From positions 11,914-36,141 of the forward strand of contig DUIP01000118.1 in the NCBI GenBank assembly GCA_013330285.1: a stretch of DNA of 24,228 nucleotides, written 5' to 3'. Each line of letters starts with the position of its first letter. The first letter of the stretch is position 1. The position numbers and the translations under genes were made by a program. The notes under the pieces were generated by a model. It was not told the origin of the DNA. It was given only the letters and a program-made list of their open reading frames with translations, and did not search any database. Below are positions 1 through 8,260 of this stretch, piece after piece. This DNA is from Candidatus Poseidoniaceae archaeon. Lineage in GTDB: Archaea > Thermoplasmatota > Poseidoniia > Poseidoniales > Poseidoniaceae.

Positions 1-114
1 CCCAAGAAAGTGGACAAGAAAACCAAGAAAACTCTTCAAGAGATTCGAGAAAACCTCGCTCCCGTTGATATGATTGAACGGATCAAGGAAGATGCAAAAG
101 ACCGCCGTTCCTGA
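1..114 (+). CDS. C-terminal end of an unidentified protein (partial)
   Basis: Frame 1 is open from the first base to a TGA at 112-114 and encodes the last 37 residues of a protein whose start lies outside the window. The fragment is rich in Lys, Glu, Asp and Arg (it begins PKKVDKKTKKTLQEIREN and ends EDAKDRRS), as in a charged helical tail. Too little remains to name a family. Its stop codon directly abuts the stop of the convergent gene on the minus strand, forming TGATCA, so there is no intergenic base. That the frame is real is inferred from its smooth fit into the compact layout and its sensible composition. Confidence 0.6.
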   Translation, partial: PKKVDKKTKKTLQEIRENLAPVDMIERIKEDAKDRRS

Positions 115-2343
115 TCATTCTTCTTCATGAGCGTTCATGACGAGCGACTGTGGCATTCTGGCAGCTGATGGAACCCCATCGCACCGACCATTCATCTCGA
201 TATCAACTGAGGTTGCCGTTCCGCTTAATTCAACGGTCAAGAACGTGATATTACCTTCACTCATGGTGTCGAGGAAGATCTCCTCGCCACGGTGTAAGAA
301 TCGTGGCTCGACTCGCTTGATGGTGTAAGCCTCGCCTTCTGGAGCATCAAATCGTAATGCTGCCAACTCCCATTGGCCTTCAACAACATGAATTCCAACC
401 ATGACAGGGAGCGAATTTTCACTCTTGGCAAGCCTTTGGTCGAGGATCCATGCAGCCATAGCGATCCCATCGGTTCGATGTTCTCCATCGGTTGGCCCCC
501 ATGTTGTGCATGCGGTGGCCCAATCCAATTGTGCGATGGCTTGCAACGATTTATCCAAAGTTTTGCGCAATGTGTTTGGCTCGATTTCACCGGTGTCCAT
601 TTGTTGTTTGAACCAGGCTAATTGTTCGGTTTTCGTTGACATCTCTAATGCACGCTTGCGTTGAGATGAAAAGTTCACTGCGAAATAAATGCACGGTGCT
701 AAAAACAACAATCCCATGAACCAACGAGCGACTTCTCCCCATTTCACAGTGCTTTCATCGGGTGGGAAGTACGGCTCATAACCCTCGTCGATCACTTGCG
801 ATGCGGTGGTGATCATGTAAGGGATTGAATCGACTTGGAAACCCCATGAGTGATTGGTTACGTTGCTCACATCGTTGTGGGATACACGCACAAAGTGGGT
901 CCCCGGAGGTAATTCCAGCGCTGTCTGGACCTTACCATTCACCCGAAGGGCGTTGCGTGTGTCGATGGTTTCCCAAGTGGTCTGGTCGAGCTCCCACATA
1001 TCGATTTGTAGAACTTCTAAATTTGCTCCAACCAGACTGACTTGTACCAAATGAATCGAATCTTCATAGCCTGTGATTTCCAATTTGTACACATCTGCAG
1101 TGTCGTGGATGGCGAGGGTAAGTTCACCTTGAATGGGCTCTGTATCCCTTAGAAGGGTTGGCCACGACTCGTTGTTCATGAATGGGGTGCTCGGTCGCTG
1201 CGATGGGGCCTCGAGATGTGATCCGAGATCATCAAATTGGCTTGTGGAAACCTCAACTGCAAACCGATCACCTTGGAAGGAGAATCGGAAAGCCGATGCG
1301 TTTGGATATGGATAGAGCCTCTCCATGGTTCCAACAGTGAATTCAAACCCTTTCGCTGACAGCCACGTCCCATCAACCAGCTGTTCTACATTGGCAGAGA
1401 CATTTCGATGAAGGGCTAGGATGCTGAATGATTCGGTATCGGTTGTTTCGACGATAACCACTGCTTGGTGATGCCCATCAATAACCGGTTGTTGTGATAT
1501 GTTCACCATTTGAGATGAAGGCGCTGGTGCGTGAAGCACTCGCTTCAAAGCGTATGCAGTTTGAGGTGATTCGCTTTCTATTTTGAGAATAAAACGTCCC
1601 TCAACTTCTGCATGCCAGAATTCTGCATCTGGCCGCAAATTTGTTTCCAAAGCCGTAGGTTGTGACAAACTTCCATTCAATTGAACTTCAGTTTCGGTTT
1701 GGAAGTAGACGTGGACCGACAAATCTTGGGTCGCATGCAATAATTGGAGTTCGAGTGTTTGACCTGCATTCGCAGGCACTGCGACATATTCTGCTTGATT
1801 ATTTTCTACAACGCCTAAGACAAACTCTCCATCGATGAATTCCGTGGAAGGCACTGCTTCGAGGCCAGATTGAAGATCTGCGCATCCGTTGTCTTCAGCG
1901 CAAAGCCAAGCATCTTGGCTGTCAATCGCTTGTCCAGGACTTGGGCGAACGGTTGGGTTCGTCTCGTCAATTCTTTCGATCAGGGAATAACTTACAAATT
2001 CGGCAACAGGTGATGAAATTCTCATGCTCGCTGTTCCATTTTGAATCGCTTGATAGGTCACTTGATTGGTTATTTCTGTCGTCATGCCATCGACTTCGAG
2101 CAAAACCGTGCACTGGTCGCAATCAACACTCAAACTCATCCATTCATCTTGTTCAATGAACCATGTACGCTCATAGGTCTGATCTGGGGAGGTTAAGACG
2201 CCAATGACGCGCCCGTCACGTAGGGTTTCAGTTGCATGTTCGCCCCCTTCACTCTCTGCAGTCACAGGCAGCATTGCTAGATTCATCGTCAGCACAATCA
2301 GGACAAGGCTCCATGCGCGAACTGATGAATGGCGCCCGAGCAT
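115..2343 (-). CDS. Large secreted/surface protein, single C-terminal membrane anchor with cytoplasmic domain
   Basis: 742 residues, ATG start. The N-terminus is a signal peptide: basic n-region (MLGRHSSVRAW), hydrophobic core (SLVLIVLTMNLAMLPV), and likely cleavage near TAES. About 500 residues of beta-rich, Asn/Thr/Ser-rich extracellular sequence follow, with many N-x-S/T sequons and paired cysteines (CDQC; C-AEDNGC), so disulfides are possible. One membrane helix lies near residues 540-558 (WFMGLLFLAPCIYFAVNF). Next come a basic stop-transfer patch (SSQRKR) and a soluble tail of about 184 residues that starts helical (TEQLAWFKQQMDTGEIEP) and continues beta-rich. The expected topology is N-terminus outside, C-terminus in the cytoplasm. 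I do not recognise a named family. The gene is divergent from arcS and convergent with the fragment at 1-114. A sensory or binding surface protein is possible but unproven. Confidence 0.85.
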   Translation of the reverse strand: MLGRHSSVRAWSLVLIVLTMNLAMLPVTAESEGGEHATETLRDGRVIGVLTSPDQTYERTWFIEQDEWMSLSVDCDQCTVLLEVDGMTTEITNQVTYQAIQNGTASMRISSPVAEFVSYSLIERIDETNPTVRPSPGQAIDSQDAWLCAEDNGCADLQSGLEAVPSTEFIDGEFVLGVVENNQAEYVAVPANAGQTLELQLLHATQDLSVHVYFQTETEVQLNGSLSQPTALETNLRPDAEFWHAEVEGRFILKIESESPQTAYALKRVLHAPAPSSQMVNISQQPVIDGHHQAVVIVETTDTESFSILALHRNVSANVEQLVDGTWLSAKGFEFTVGTMERLYPYPNASAFRFSFQGDRFAVEVSTSQFDDLGSHLEAPSQRPSTPFMNNESWPTLLRDTEPIQGELTLAIHDTADVYKLEITGYEDSIHLVQVSLVGANLEVLQIDMWELDQTTWETIDTRNALRVNGKVQTALELPPGTHFVRVSHNDVSNVTNHSWGFQVDSIPYMITTASQVIDEGYEPYFPPDESTVKWGEVARWFMGLLFLAPCIYFAVNFSSQRKRALEMSTKTEQLAWFKQQMDTGEIEPNTLRKTLDKSLQAIAQLDWATACTTWGPTDGEHRTDGIAMAAWILDQRLAKSENSLPVMVGIHVVEGQWELAALRFDAPEGEAYTIKRVEPRFLHRGEEIFLDTMSEGNITFLTVELSGTATSVDIEMNGRCDGVPSAARMPQSLVMNAHEEE

Positions 2344-2427
2344 GGACTTGGCTGCGTGGAACTTGATTTGAACTTAGGGCTGTATTTGTTTCCAATCTTT
2401 CAAGAAGCACAGGCCACAGGGCAAACC
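2344..2427. promoter_or_regulatory. Divergent intergenic region between surface-protein gene and arcS
   Basis: About 84 bp separate the minus-strand ATG at 2343 from the preferred arcS ATG at 2428, so promoters for both genes must lie here or inside the gene starts. The AT-richer stretch around 2362-2400 (for example TGTATTTGTTT) could supply TATA-like elements, but no clear BRE/TATA consensus stands out. If arcS instead starts at 2329, the two coding regions would overlap by 15 nt and this space would be coding. Confidence 0.4.
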
Positions 2428-4203
2428 ATGGGCGAGGGTTTGGGTAGGAGCGTTCTCGCTCGACATCGCTTCGCTCGCCTTTGGGGCTTGGGTGATCGGA
2501 AAAACCCCTGTGCGTTTACTCCAGCACTTGTCGTATTGGATGGTGATCCAGAAGTTGATGCCTCATTTGCTCCTTTTTCTTCGTCGAGTACCACAGACAT
2601 ACCATCAACCTTGAGCCTCGTGAGCCGTCTACCGCTTGCCCCACCAAATTTTGAAACCAATGGGCCAAGCTACGAGGTCTCTGTGGGCCATGTCCTCCCA
2701 CCGTCTCTTGAGGAGGCTGACGCAGGGGAGCCTGCTGGTACAGCCCAACTTTTGCCTGTGTCTTGGCAAAGGCTAAATCACGATGACGAGTTGATGAATC
2801 CAGAGTTACTTCCTGACATTGTCGTTCTCGTCGATGCACTCCAACTTGCCGCCCAACCCGGCCGTCTTGTTGAAGCCATCACGGTGCTCAAGCGTCGTTT
2901 CCCCGGAGCTCTATTGTGGGCACCCGGTCTTGGCGGGCCAGATAATGTGGCCTTACTGACATGGTTTGGAGTGGACTTGTTCGATCTGTCAAGGAGCCGA
3001 CAAGCATCGGCAGCCGGCGTTCTTTTGACGAGTCAAGGACCTCGGCATTGTGTGTCCACGTTGGATGAAGAATCCTCAATGGATGCTCAAGTCGCTCACT
3101 GGAAGGCCGCAATTGCAGAGGTTCGTTCAGCGATGAACAGCGATCAAATGCGGGCACTTGTCGACCGCCAATCGTTGAACAGTGCCCGTTCTGTTGAACA
3201 CTTGAGGCGCCATGATGCACTTTGTGCCACAGTTCCAGGCTTGTTGACATCTCATGTGGCGCGCACTCATTCCTTCCCCTGTCACAGCGCCTCGATTCAA
3301 ACAGATCCAATCATTGCAGACTGGGAAGCCTTCATGAGTGATTCTTACAATGCACCAAAGGGACTCGATACCATTCTTGTTCTTCTCCCATGCTCTGCTC
3401 GTAAACCATATCGCCTTTCGAAATCTCATGGTCGATTTATTCGTGCTATTGGCACCAGCGCATGTCACGAAGTCATGGTAACTTCTCCGCTTGGCTTGGT
3501 CCCTCGCGACCTTGAAGAGGTTTGGCCAGCCGCTCATTACGACGTTCCAGTGACCGGTGATTGGACTGGTGATGAAAAAGCAAGAATAGAACGGATGTTT
3601 TCTGCCCTTGTTGAACGTCATCAGTACAAGCGGATCATCAATCACTCTGGTATGGATTTGCACCATCCAACGGTTCCAATCATCGATACTCGTCAAGGCG
3701 ATGGGGCTGGCGGACACGATGCACTGGAACGGCTATCGATGGCAGTAAGAGATGCTGTTGACGAATTCAGTGCGCGTGGTCGAAAGAATGAACGAATGTT
3801 ACTCGATACGTTTGCGAGTGTTGCTCGAAAAACCATGAACACCGATGCCTGGGTGAATGAACTCAAGGTCCGTGGAAAACCACCTCGCTATCGATTGGAA
3901 TCCAATGGGAAGCAAGTTGCTCTTTGGTCGATTGACCGTGGCGGATTTTCCCTTTCAAAATCAGTGGTGAAGACCCTTGCCGAGACGAATGCACTCGCCT
4001 CTGTGCATCTCAAACCAGGAGTGAAATGGAAGGGCGATATTTTTGGAGCGATCGTTGAGCGATTTGATGCGGACCTGCGAAACGGTGCAGATCTCTTGGT
4101 GTATCAAGACGGAGAAGTCCTCGGTCTTGCACGGGCCCATGCCCCCGGTTGGGAATGGCCAACCACGCCCGGCCGCCTCGCAAAGTCACATCAGCGTCTA
4201 TGA
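2428..4203 (+). CDS. arcS: Archaeosine synthase ArcS (TgtA2-type tRNA-guanine transglycosylase paralogue)
   Basis: 591 residues from the ATG at 2428. ArcS acts in archaeosine (G+) formation at position 15 of archaeal tRNA, after TgtA has inserted preQ0. The diagnostic signature PC-x3-KPY-x2-S-x2-H is present exactly (PCSARKPYRLSKSH, from residue 321) inside the DUF5591-type core. The N-terminal ~300 residues correspond to the TGT-like barrel (early ARHRFARLWG... TPALVVLD). The last ~80 residues look like a PUA RNA-binding domain (DIFGAIVERF, NGADLLVYQDGEVLGLARA). An in-frame ATG at 2329 adds 33 residues but runs into the divergent gene's start. The 2428 start matches where family members begin, so it is preferred. 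No tgtA lies in the window. The TGT-like half is much diverged, which fits the known loss of transglycosylase activity in ArcS. Confidence 0.87.
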   Translation: MGEGLGRSVLARHRFARLWGLGDRKNPCAFTPALVVLDGDPEVDASFAPFSSSSTTDIPSTLSLVSRLPLAPPNFETNGPSYEVSVGHVLPPSLEEADAGEPAGTAQLLPVSWQRLNHDDELMNPELLPDIVVLVDALQLAAQPGRLVEAITVLKRRFPGALLWAPGLGGPDNVALLTWFGVDLFDLSRSRQASAAGVLLTSQGPRHCVSTLDEESSMDAQVAHWKAAIAEVRSAMNSDQMRALVDRQSLNSARSVEHLRRHDALCATVPGLLTSHVARTHSFPCHSASIQTDPIIADWEAFMSDSYNAPKGLDTILVLLPCSARKPYRLSKSHGRFIRAIGTSACHEVMVTSPLGLVPRDLEEVWPAAHYDVPVTGDWTGDEKARIERMFSALVERHQYKRIINHSGMDLHHPTVPIIDTRQGDGAGGHDALERLSMAVRDAVDEFSARGRKNERMLLDTFASVARKTMNTDAWVNELKVRGKPPRYRLESNGKQVALWSIDRGGFSLSKSVVKTLAETNALASVHLKPGVKWKGDIFGAIVERFDADLRNGADLLVYQDGEVLGLARAHAPGWEWPTTPGRLAKSHQRL

Positions 4204-4316
4204 ATTGTCGTCACGTGGCCAAGCAGTACATCGTTTGTCGTGTTCGTCTGTCGATGGCTACAAGCGGAGCGATTAAGAAGGGGTGACAAGTCGCCGTTTT
4301 CCTTGGAGTTGTCCTT
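4204..4316 (+). promoter_or_regulatory. rpsO leader with Shine-Dalgarno-like GGAG
   Basis: A 113-bp gap lies between the arcS stop and the rpsO ATG. GGAG at 4305-4308 is 8 nt before the ATG and can pair with the anti-SD end of 16S rRNA. An A/T-richer stretch is present (GATTAAGAAG near 4271), but no clear TATA box is visible. The gap contains no tRNA-like cloverleaf and no convincing small ORF. Confidence 0.4.
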
Positions 4317-4775
4317 ATGGCACGTATGTACAAGTCACGGAAAGGAAAGAGCGGTTCAAACAGACCGTTTGTTAGCGAAGCGCCAGAGTGGTCAAACACT
4401 GATGCTAAGGCTGTCACAGAACTCATTCTCGACCTTGCACGAGCCGGCCATTCCACTGCTGAAATCGGTACCATTCTCCGTGACCAACACGCTGTGCCAA
4501 ATGTGCGTCTGGTTCTTGGAAAGCGCATCGGTGCGGTTCTCGCTGAGAACGACATCGGTGGAACCTACCCAGAGGACATGATGAACCTCATGCGACAAGC
4601 TGTTGCAATCATCAACCACTTGGGCAGCGGCAACCACAAGGATCTGCACAACAAGCGCTCTCTCGAAATTACTGAATCAAAAATTCGCCGATTGTCCAAC
4701 TATTACATCGGTGAAGGCCGCTTGCCTGCTGACTGGCGATACAAGCGTGATGAACTCCGCCTCATGGTTGAGTGA
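4317..4775 (+). CDS. rpsO: 30S ribosomal protein uS15 (archaeal S15)
   Basis: 152 residues, the usual length of archaeal/eukaryotic S15, which is longer than the roughly 89-residue bacterial form. The N-terminus MARMYKSRKGKSGSNRP is the characteristic archaeal S15 start and fixes the start codon. The C-terminal S15 core carries the expected conserved segments (DLHNKRSLEITESKIRRL, then YYIGEGRLPADWRY). The protein binds the central domain of 16S rRNA early in small-subunit assembly. In many euryarchaea this gene is followed by a RecJ-like DHH gene, and the next gene here fits that pattern in degenerate form. Confidence 0.97.
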   Translation: MARMYKSRKGKSGSNRPFVSEAPEWSNTDAKAVTELILDLARAGHSTAEIGTILRDQHAVPNVRLVLGKRIGAVLAENDIGGTYPEDMMNLMRQAVAIINHLGSGNHKDLHNKRSLEITESKIRRLSNYYIGEGRLPADWRYKRDELRLMVE

Positions 4776-4812
4776 AGTCAAACGACTGGTTCACGCGACA
4801 GGCTGATGAACA

Positions 4813-4838
4813 GCCACCCTTTGCTTATGTGTGGTGGC
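4813..4838 (+). repeat. Short inverted repeat overlapping the GTG starts of the RecJ-like gene
   Basis: GCCACC at 4813-4818 and GGTGGC at 4833-4838 are perfect complements separated by 14 nt. In RNA they could form a 6-bp stem whose 3' arm covers the tandem GTG codons at 4831 and 4834. It may be part of the rpsO 3' end, may modulate initiation of the next gene, or may be chance: a 6-bp stem with a 14-nt loop is only moderately stable. Confidence 0.3.
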
Positions 4839-5766
4839 GCTTTTGAAGGACATGTTAGCATCACCGACTTTCGAGGATATACGCCCCCTCATCTCCACGA
4901 TTTGTGACCTCATGCGTACGGCACCACAGATTCACATTCACGCTCCTGCGGATGCAGCTGGTGTGCTGAGTCTGTGCTTCATTGAGGCTGCATGCCTCGA
5001 TGTTGGTCTTCCCTATGTCCGCAGGTTTATGCCTCCTCAAGCGACGCTACCAAGGGATGAAGTCATCAAGCCTCAAAGCATTGACAACGGATGTTTGATG
5101 TTTCTCGATCCGTTTGAAGACACTTGGGCACTCAGTGATATTGCCCAACGGTCACCGACCCATATCACTCCACTTTCGGTGAGTGTTCGACTTGGCACCA
5201 GCAAAAAAGGTCGACAAGGAGCGCTTGATGTTGTCGCTCAATGCGCGGCAATTGCAGCATCATTGGCACCGAATGGACAACGTGTTCGGCGTCTACGTCC
5301 TTTCGCTGGCTCTGGCCTATGGCTGAGAGAGGCACTCGATACCACATTTGATCCCGTGCACACTGCGATTCGTGATGTATTAAGCGAGGAAGGTTCGCTG
5401 CGTGTTGTAGCGCTTCCTGATGTGGAGCAGCCATCGAATGCGATGATTCCAAATCTTTCAGAGCGAATGCTCAAGCGTCTACGAAAAGCATGGCCGACGA
5501 TGGATGTCGATGCTCGGACCCAAGCATTATCGGAATTGGTTTTGCCATGCCTCACCGATTCAAATCTCTCGACACCGCGATTGGAAGAACTGATCTGGCA
5601 TCGGTTGCTCTATGGGGATCATCCAGTCGATGTTGTGAGCCAAATTCATACTGCAATGAACGATTGGCCAAAACAAGCAGATGCCGCCAAAGTACATGCT
5701 TCCAAACTAGCAGATTTCTTCCTGATGAACGGCGCGTTGGTTCCTTCATCGCCATCGACGGATTGA
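4831..5766 (+). CDS. Probable catalytically degenerate RecJ/DHH-like (Cdc45-like) protein
   Basis: 311 residues from a GTG at 4831. Alternative starts are the GTG at 4834 and the ATG at 4852. The N-terminus resembles the first strand-loop-helix of archaeal RecJ-like DHH phosphoesterases: hydrophobic strand, IHIHAPADAAGVLSLCFIEA, GLPYVRRF, then a strand ending in Asp (GCLMFLDPFED). In active enzymes the loop reads roughly HxDADGxxS and binds metal. Here it is APADAAG, and I find no DHH triplet and no C-terminal GGGH-type DHHA1 motif. The protein is also shorter than typical archaeal RecJ homologues. The position directly after rpsO matches the common euryarchaeal rpsO-recJ order and supports the assignment. 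The inference is a nuclease-dead paralogue, possibly structural like Cdc45. An unrelated hypothetical protein remains possible. Confidence 0.55.
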   Translation: MVALLKDMLASPTFEDIRPLISTICDLMRTAPQIHIHAPADAAGVLSLCFIEAACLDVGLPYVRRFMPPQATLPRDEVIKPQSIDNGCLMFLDPFEDTWALSDIAQRSPTHITPLSVSVRLGTSKKGRQGALDVVAQCAAIAASLAPNGQRVRRLRPFAGSGLWLREALDTTFDPVHTAIRDVLSEEGSLRVVALPDVEQPSNAMIPNLSERMLKRLRKAWPTMDVDARTQALSELVLPCLTDSNLSTPRLEELIWHRLLYGDHPVDVVSQIHTAMNDWPKQADAAKVHASKLADFFLMNGALVPSSPSTD

Positions 5767-5791
5767 AACCTCGATGCCCCTTGGCTGAAGC

Positions 5792-6142
5792 ATGGCCATC
5801 GAACGACTATTGACAGGAAGCATCCGCGACCAAGTGCAGGAATTGATGTCAACAGAGGACCTCGTCATCGAGGCATTCCGTGATCTTGTCAAGGATGAAT
5901 TGAAGGCCCATATTCGAAATAAGGTCGATGAAGACCCTGAACTCAAAGCAGAAATCAAGGAAGCAGTAGCCTACTACTTCCACACCAAAGCCCGAACAGT
6001 GTACGCAGAGTTGAAGGCAACAAGGGCTGCAACCAGACTCGGATTGCGCCTGCTTCCCGATGACCTTCAAGGCGAAGTTGGAGAAGCAGTTGTATCCCTG
6101 TTCGAGAAGGAACTCGGTGCATTGTTAGAGAAGGCGCTTTAG
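5792..6142 (+). CDS. Small helical hypothetical protein
   Basis: 116 residues, ATG start, 25 nt after the RecJ-like gene in the same direction and probably cotranscribed with it. The sequence is almost entirely predicted helix, rich in Glu, Lys, Leu and Ala with heptad-like spacing (LVKDELKAHIRNKVDEDPEL, KAEIKEAVAYYFHTKAR). It has no signal peptide, membrane helix, cysteines or recognisable catalytic motif, so it is a cytosolic helical-bundle candidate. I do not recognise the family. Location suggests an accessory role with the RecJ-like or ribosomal genes, but that is inference only. Confidence 0.75.
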   Translation: MAIERLLTGSIRDQVQELMSTEDLVIEAFRDLVKDELKAHIRNKVDEDPELKAEIKEAVAYYFHTKARTVYAELKATRAATRLGLRLLPDDLQGEVGEAVVSLFEKELGALLEKAL

Positions 6143-6210
6143 TCAATTTAACTCACGAATCATCGTGCATGTTATGAGCCATGTGCGTTTGGTCGTGCCA
6201 AGTGACAACC

Positions 6211-8259
6211 ATGTCTTGGCGTCCATTGTTGTTTGCTTCGATTTTTTTGGTTGCAATCATGGCGCCAATGAACAGTTCATTGGTGGGTTTTACCCAAGCA
6301 GAAGACACTGTCGTTTGTTGTGATTCAGTCGATGTATCGCTCCATTTGATCGGCTCTGAAAGCAGCGGTACCCTCTCACCCTTTATGCAAGATTTGTCCG
6401 AAACGACGATGTCGAAAACCATCGCTACTGCAGTGACATCTGAAGAAACCGTCGGGACTTGGGCCTTACCCGATGTCTGGCCCGGAACAGTTCCCGCATC
6501 AACGTGGACTTTTGACATGGTCTATGAAGTGACCAATGCCGCAGGAGCTCAAGTCAACGCAACTGCCTCATTACAGATCGGCTCCCAAACCTTCACAGCA
6601 GAAACCGCTCCAGGAAGTTCCTTTTTGGCCCAAGGCAAAGGCACCTTAAGTTTCGATATCGATGTCGACACGACCACAATTTCTTCCTCAAGCAATGTGG
6701 TCTTGACGGTCACTGCTCGAAGCGTAGTGTTCAGTCTACCTGCTGGAGAGGCCCAACTTGAATTCCAATGGGGCAGTGAAGACAGTGATTCAGTGCTTGA
6801 AGGGGAAATGCCATTGATGTCACTCACCTTGCTCGAGCCTGAGGTTGAAGGCTCCGAGGTGTACTTTTCAGTCGTCCTCGATTCTTCATGGGGCACGAAA
6901 ATTCTCTCAAATTCAGAATCACTCAATATGAGGGTGAATGGAGTGCTCTTAGACGGGGATCCAATTGAAACATCACAGGGCGATGGCGTTCGTATCACAT
7001 GGACATGGCTTGATGCTGCAGGCGGTGAGGAAACCGTTGAGGCAAAAGTAGAACTCGTTCTACAAGCAGGGAGCAGTACGCTTTCTGGTATGGCATCGTT
7101 TGTGATCGAGACCTTTGATTCGACCGGGGGCACAGGTACGTATTACCCTCCTGATGAGCCTCTACAAACCAACGGCGAAGGAAGTCAACTCACCGTCACT
7201 GGAACCTTCGAACTCGACTCTGCAGATGGCGTTCTGAAACTCACACGAGAAACAACAGTAACCATTGATGATGAAATGGCATTCTGGATGCGTTGGGGGC
7301 TTGACCACATCGGCGATGAAGTCACAGAATTGTCACAAGTGCTCCAAAGTTTCGATGAAGGCGCAGTGACTGATGATGATCGAATCAGTCGTTCGATTGA
7401 ACCAACTGAAGTCAATGAATTCGAACGGCAAATGCTGACTGGAGCAACGACTCAATCAGGACTGTGCTCCTATTACCTCAACGTGGGCCTTGGGATCGAT
7501 GCTGAGGAACTTCTTGGGAGTTTCAAAGCCTTTGAAAACATCGATATTGAATTGGACTTGCATGGTGAACCAGATGTGGTCAACCACCCAGTGTCTCTTA
7601 TTTTCCGTACTTCTGAGAACATCCAAAGCAACGAAAAAATGGTCCTTTTGAGGAGTTTCATTACCGTTCAACCTGCACCTTTCTGGTCAGACCTCACTCT
7701 CACGCTTGAAGGCACATCCTCTGGATTTGCCTCCTTTATTGATGCTAAGGTCTTGGAAACTGAAGAGGTGAAAGTGTCACAATCGCGTTATCCTTGGGGC
7801 GAATTTGTCTCCGTTGAGGGTGATGGACTCAATCAAGACGAAGATTTCACCATCAGCTTCATCCCTTCCAATTCCCCACTCAATGCTCCGATGCCGCTTG
7901 CTTTGGGTGTTGGTCTTGCTCTCTTCGCTGGCCTTGTCATCGCTTTGAGAATGACGAGGACAAAATCTCGAAGGATCCTTATGCTTGAATTGATCATGGT
8001 GCCAATCATTGCTCTGATTCATTTCTTCGCCTATCCTGCCGTGTTCGTAGGTGGTGCTGTTGGTTTCACAATTTTGTTGTGGTGGATAACGGCGGTATCG
8101 AGCCCAAGAATACGCTTAAGCGAAGATGCGATGGCTTTGGTCGATACGCCAAGCATACCTTGCCCAGCTTGTGGGACAAATAATGCCGTGCTCAGCGACG
8201 AGCGACCATTCCGCTTTGCGTGTGCTGGTTGTGAACGCGTCATCAAACTCGTGGCTTGA
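6211..8259 (+). CDS. Surface protein with three C-terminal membrane helices and a cytoplasmic zinc ribbon
   Basis: 682 residues from the ATG at 6211. An in-frame ATG at 6181 adds 10 residues with no basic n-region, so 6211 is preferred because it opens a normal signal peptide (MSWRPLLFASIFLVAIMAP, with cleavage likely near TQAED). Residues ~30-560 are an acidic, Thr/Ser-rich, beta-strand-rich ectodomain with an early CC pair and one later Cys. Three hydrophobic segments follow at about 562-581, 589-612 and 613-629. The first is followed by a basic loop (TRTKSRR), which places the C-terminus in the cytoplasm. The protein ends in a compact zinc-ribbon-like module with C651xxC654 and C671xxC674. 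I know of no named family with this architecture. The gene converges on the CBS-protein gene with one base between the stops. Confidence 0.85.
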   Translation: MSWRPLLFASIFLVAIMAPMNSSLVGFTQAEDTVVCCDSVDVSLHLIGSESSGTLSPFMQDLSETTMSKTIATAVTSEETVGTWALPDVWPGTVPASTWTFDMVYEVTNAAGAQVNATASLQIGSQTFTAETAPGSSFLAQGKGTLSFDIDVDTTTISSSSNVVLTVTARSVVFSLPAGEAQLEFQWGSEDSDSVLEGEMPLMSLTLLEPEVEGSEVYFSVVLDSSWGTKILSNSESLNMRVNGVLLDGDPIETSQGDGVRITWTWLDAAGGEETVEAKVELVLQAGSSTLSGMASFVIETFDSTGGTGTYYPPDEPLQTNGEGSQLTVTGTFELDSADGVLKLTRETTVTIDDEMAFWMRWGLDHIGDEVTELSQVLQSFDEGAVTDDDRISRSIEPTEVNEFERQMLTGATTQSGLCSYYLNVGLGIDAEELLGSFKAFENIDIELDLHGEPDVVNHPVSLIFRTSENIQSNEKMVLLRSFITVQPAPFWSDLTLTLEGTSSGFASFIDAKVLETEEVKVSQSRYPWGEFVSVEGDGLNQDEDFTISFIPSNSPLNAPMPLALGVGLALFAGLVIALRMTRTKSRRILMLELIMVPIIALIHFFAYPAVFVGGAVGFTILLWWITAVSSPRIRLSEDAMALVDTPSIPCPACGTNNAVLSDERPFRFACAGCERVIKLVA

Positions 8260-8260
8260 T

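Noticed and set aside
2329..2427. N-terminal extension of ArcS from the ATG at 2329
   Set aside because: It overlaps the divergent gene's first codons, has no family-like sequence, and the alignable TGT-like start falls just after the ATG at 2428.
3127..3717. Minus-strand open frame of 196 codons inside arcS
   Set aside because: Lies wholly within a confidently identified gene; its translation has no recognisable domain and odd Trp/Met/Cys-rich composition typical of a shadow frame.
4204..4316. Possible small RNA or tRNA in the arcS-rpsO gap
   Set aside because: No cloverleaf, no T-loop GTTCRA box and no CCA-type end; better read as a leader region with an SD.
6549..7133. Minus-strand open frame of 194 codons inside the zinc-ribbon surface protein
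   Set aside because: Ser/Thr/Val-rich shadow of an acidic, Thr-rich real frame; no domain or start signal.
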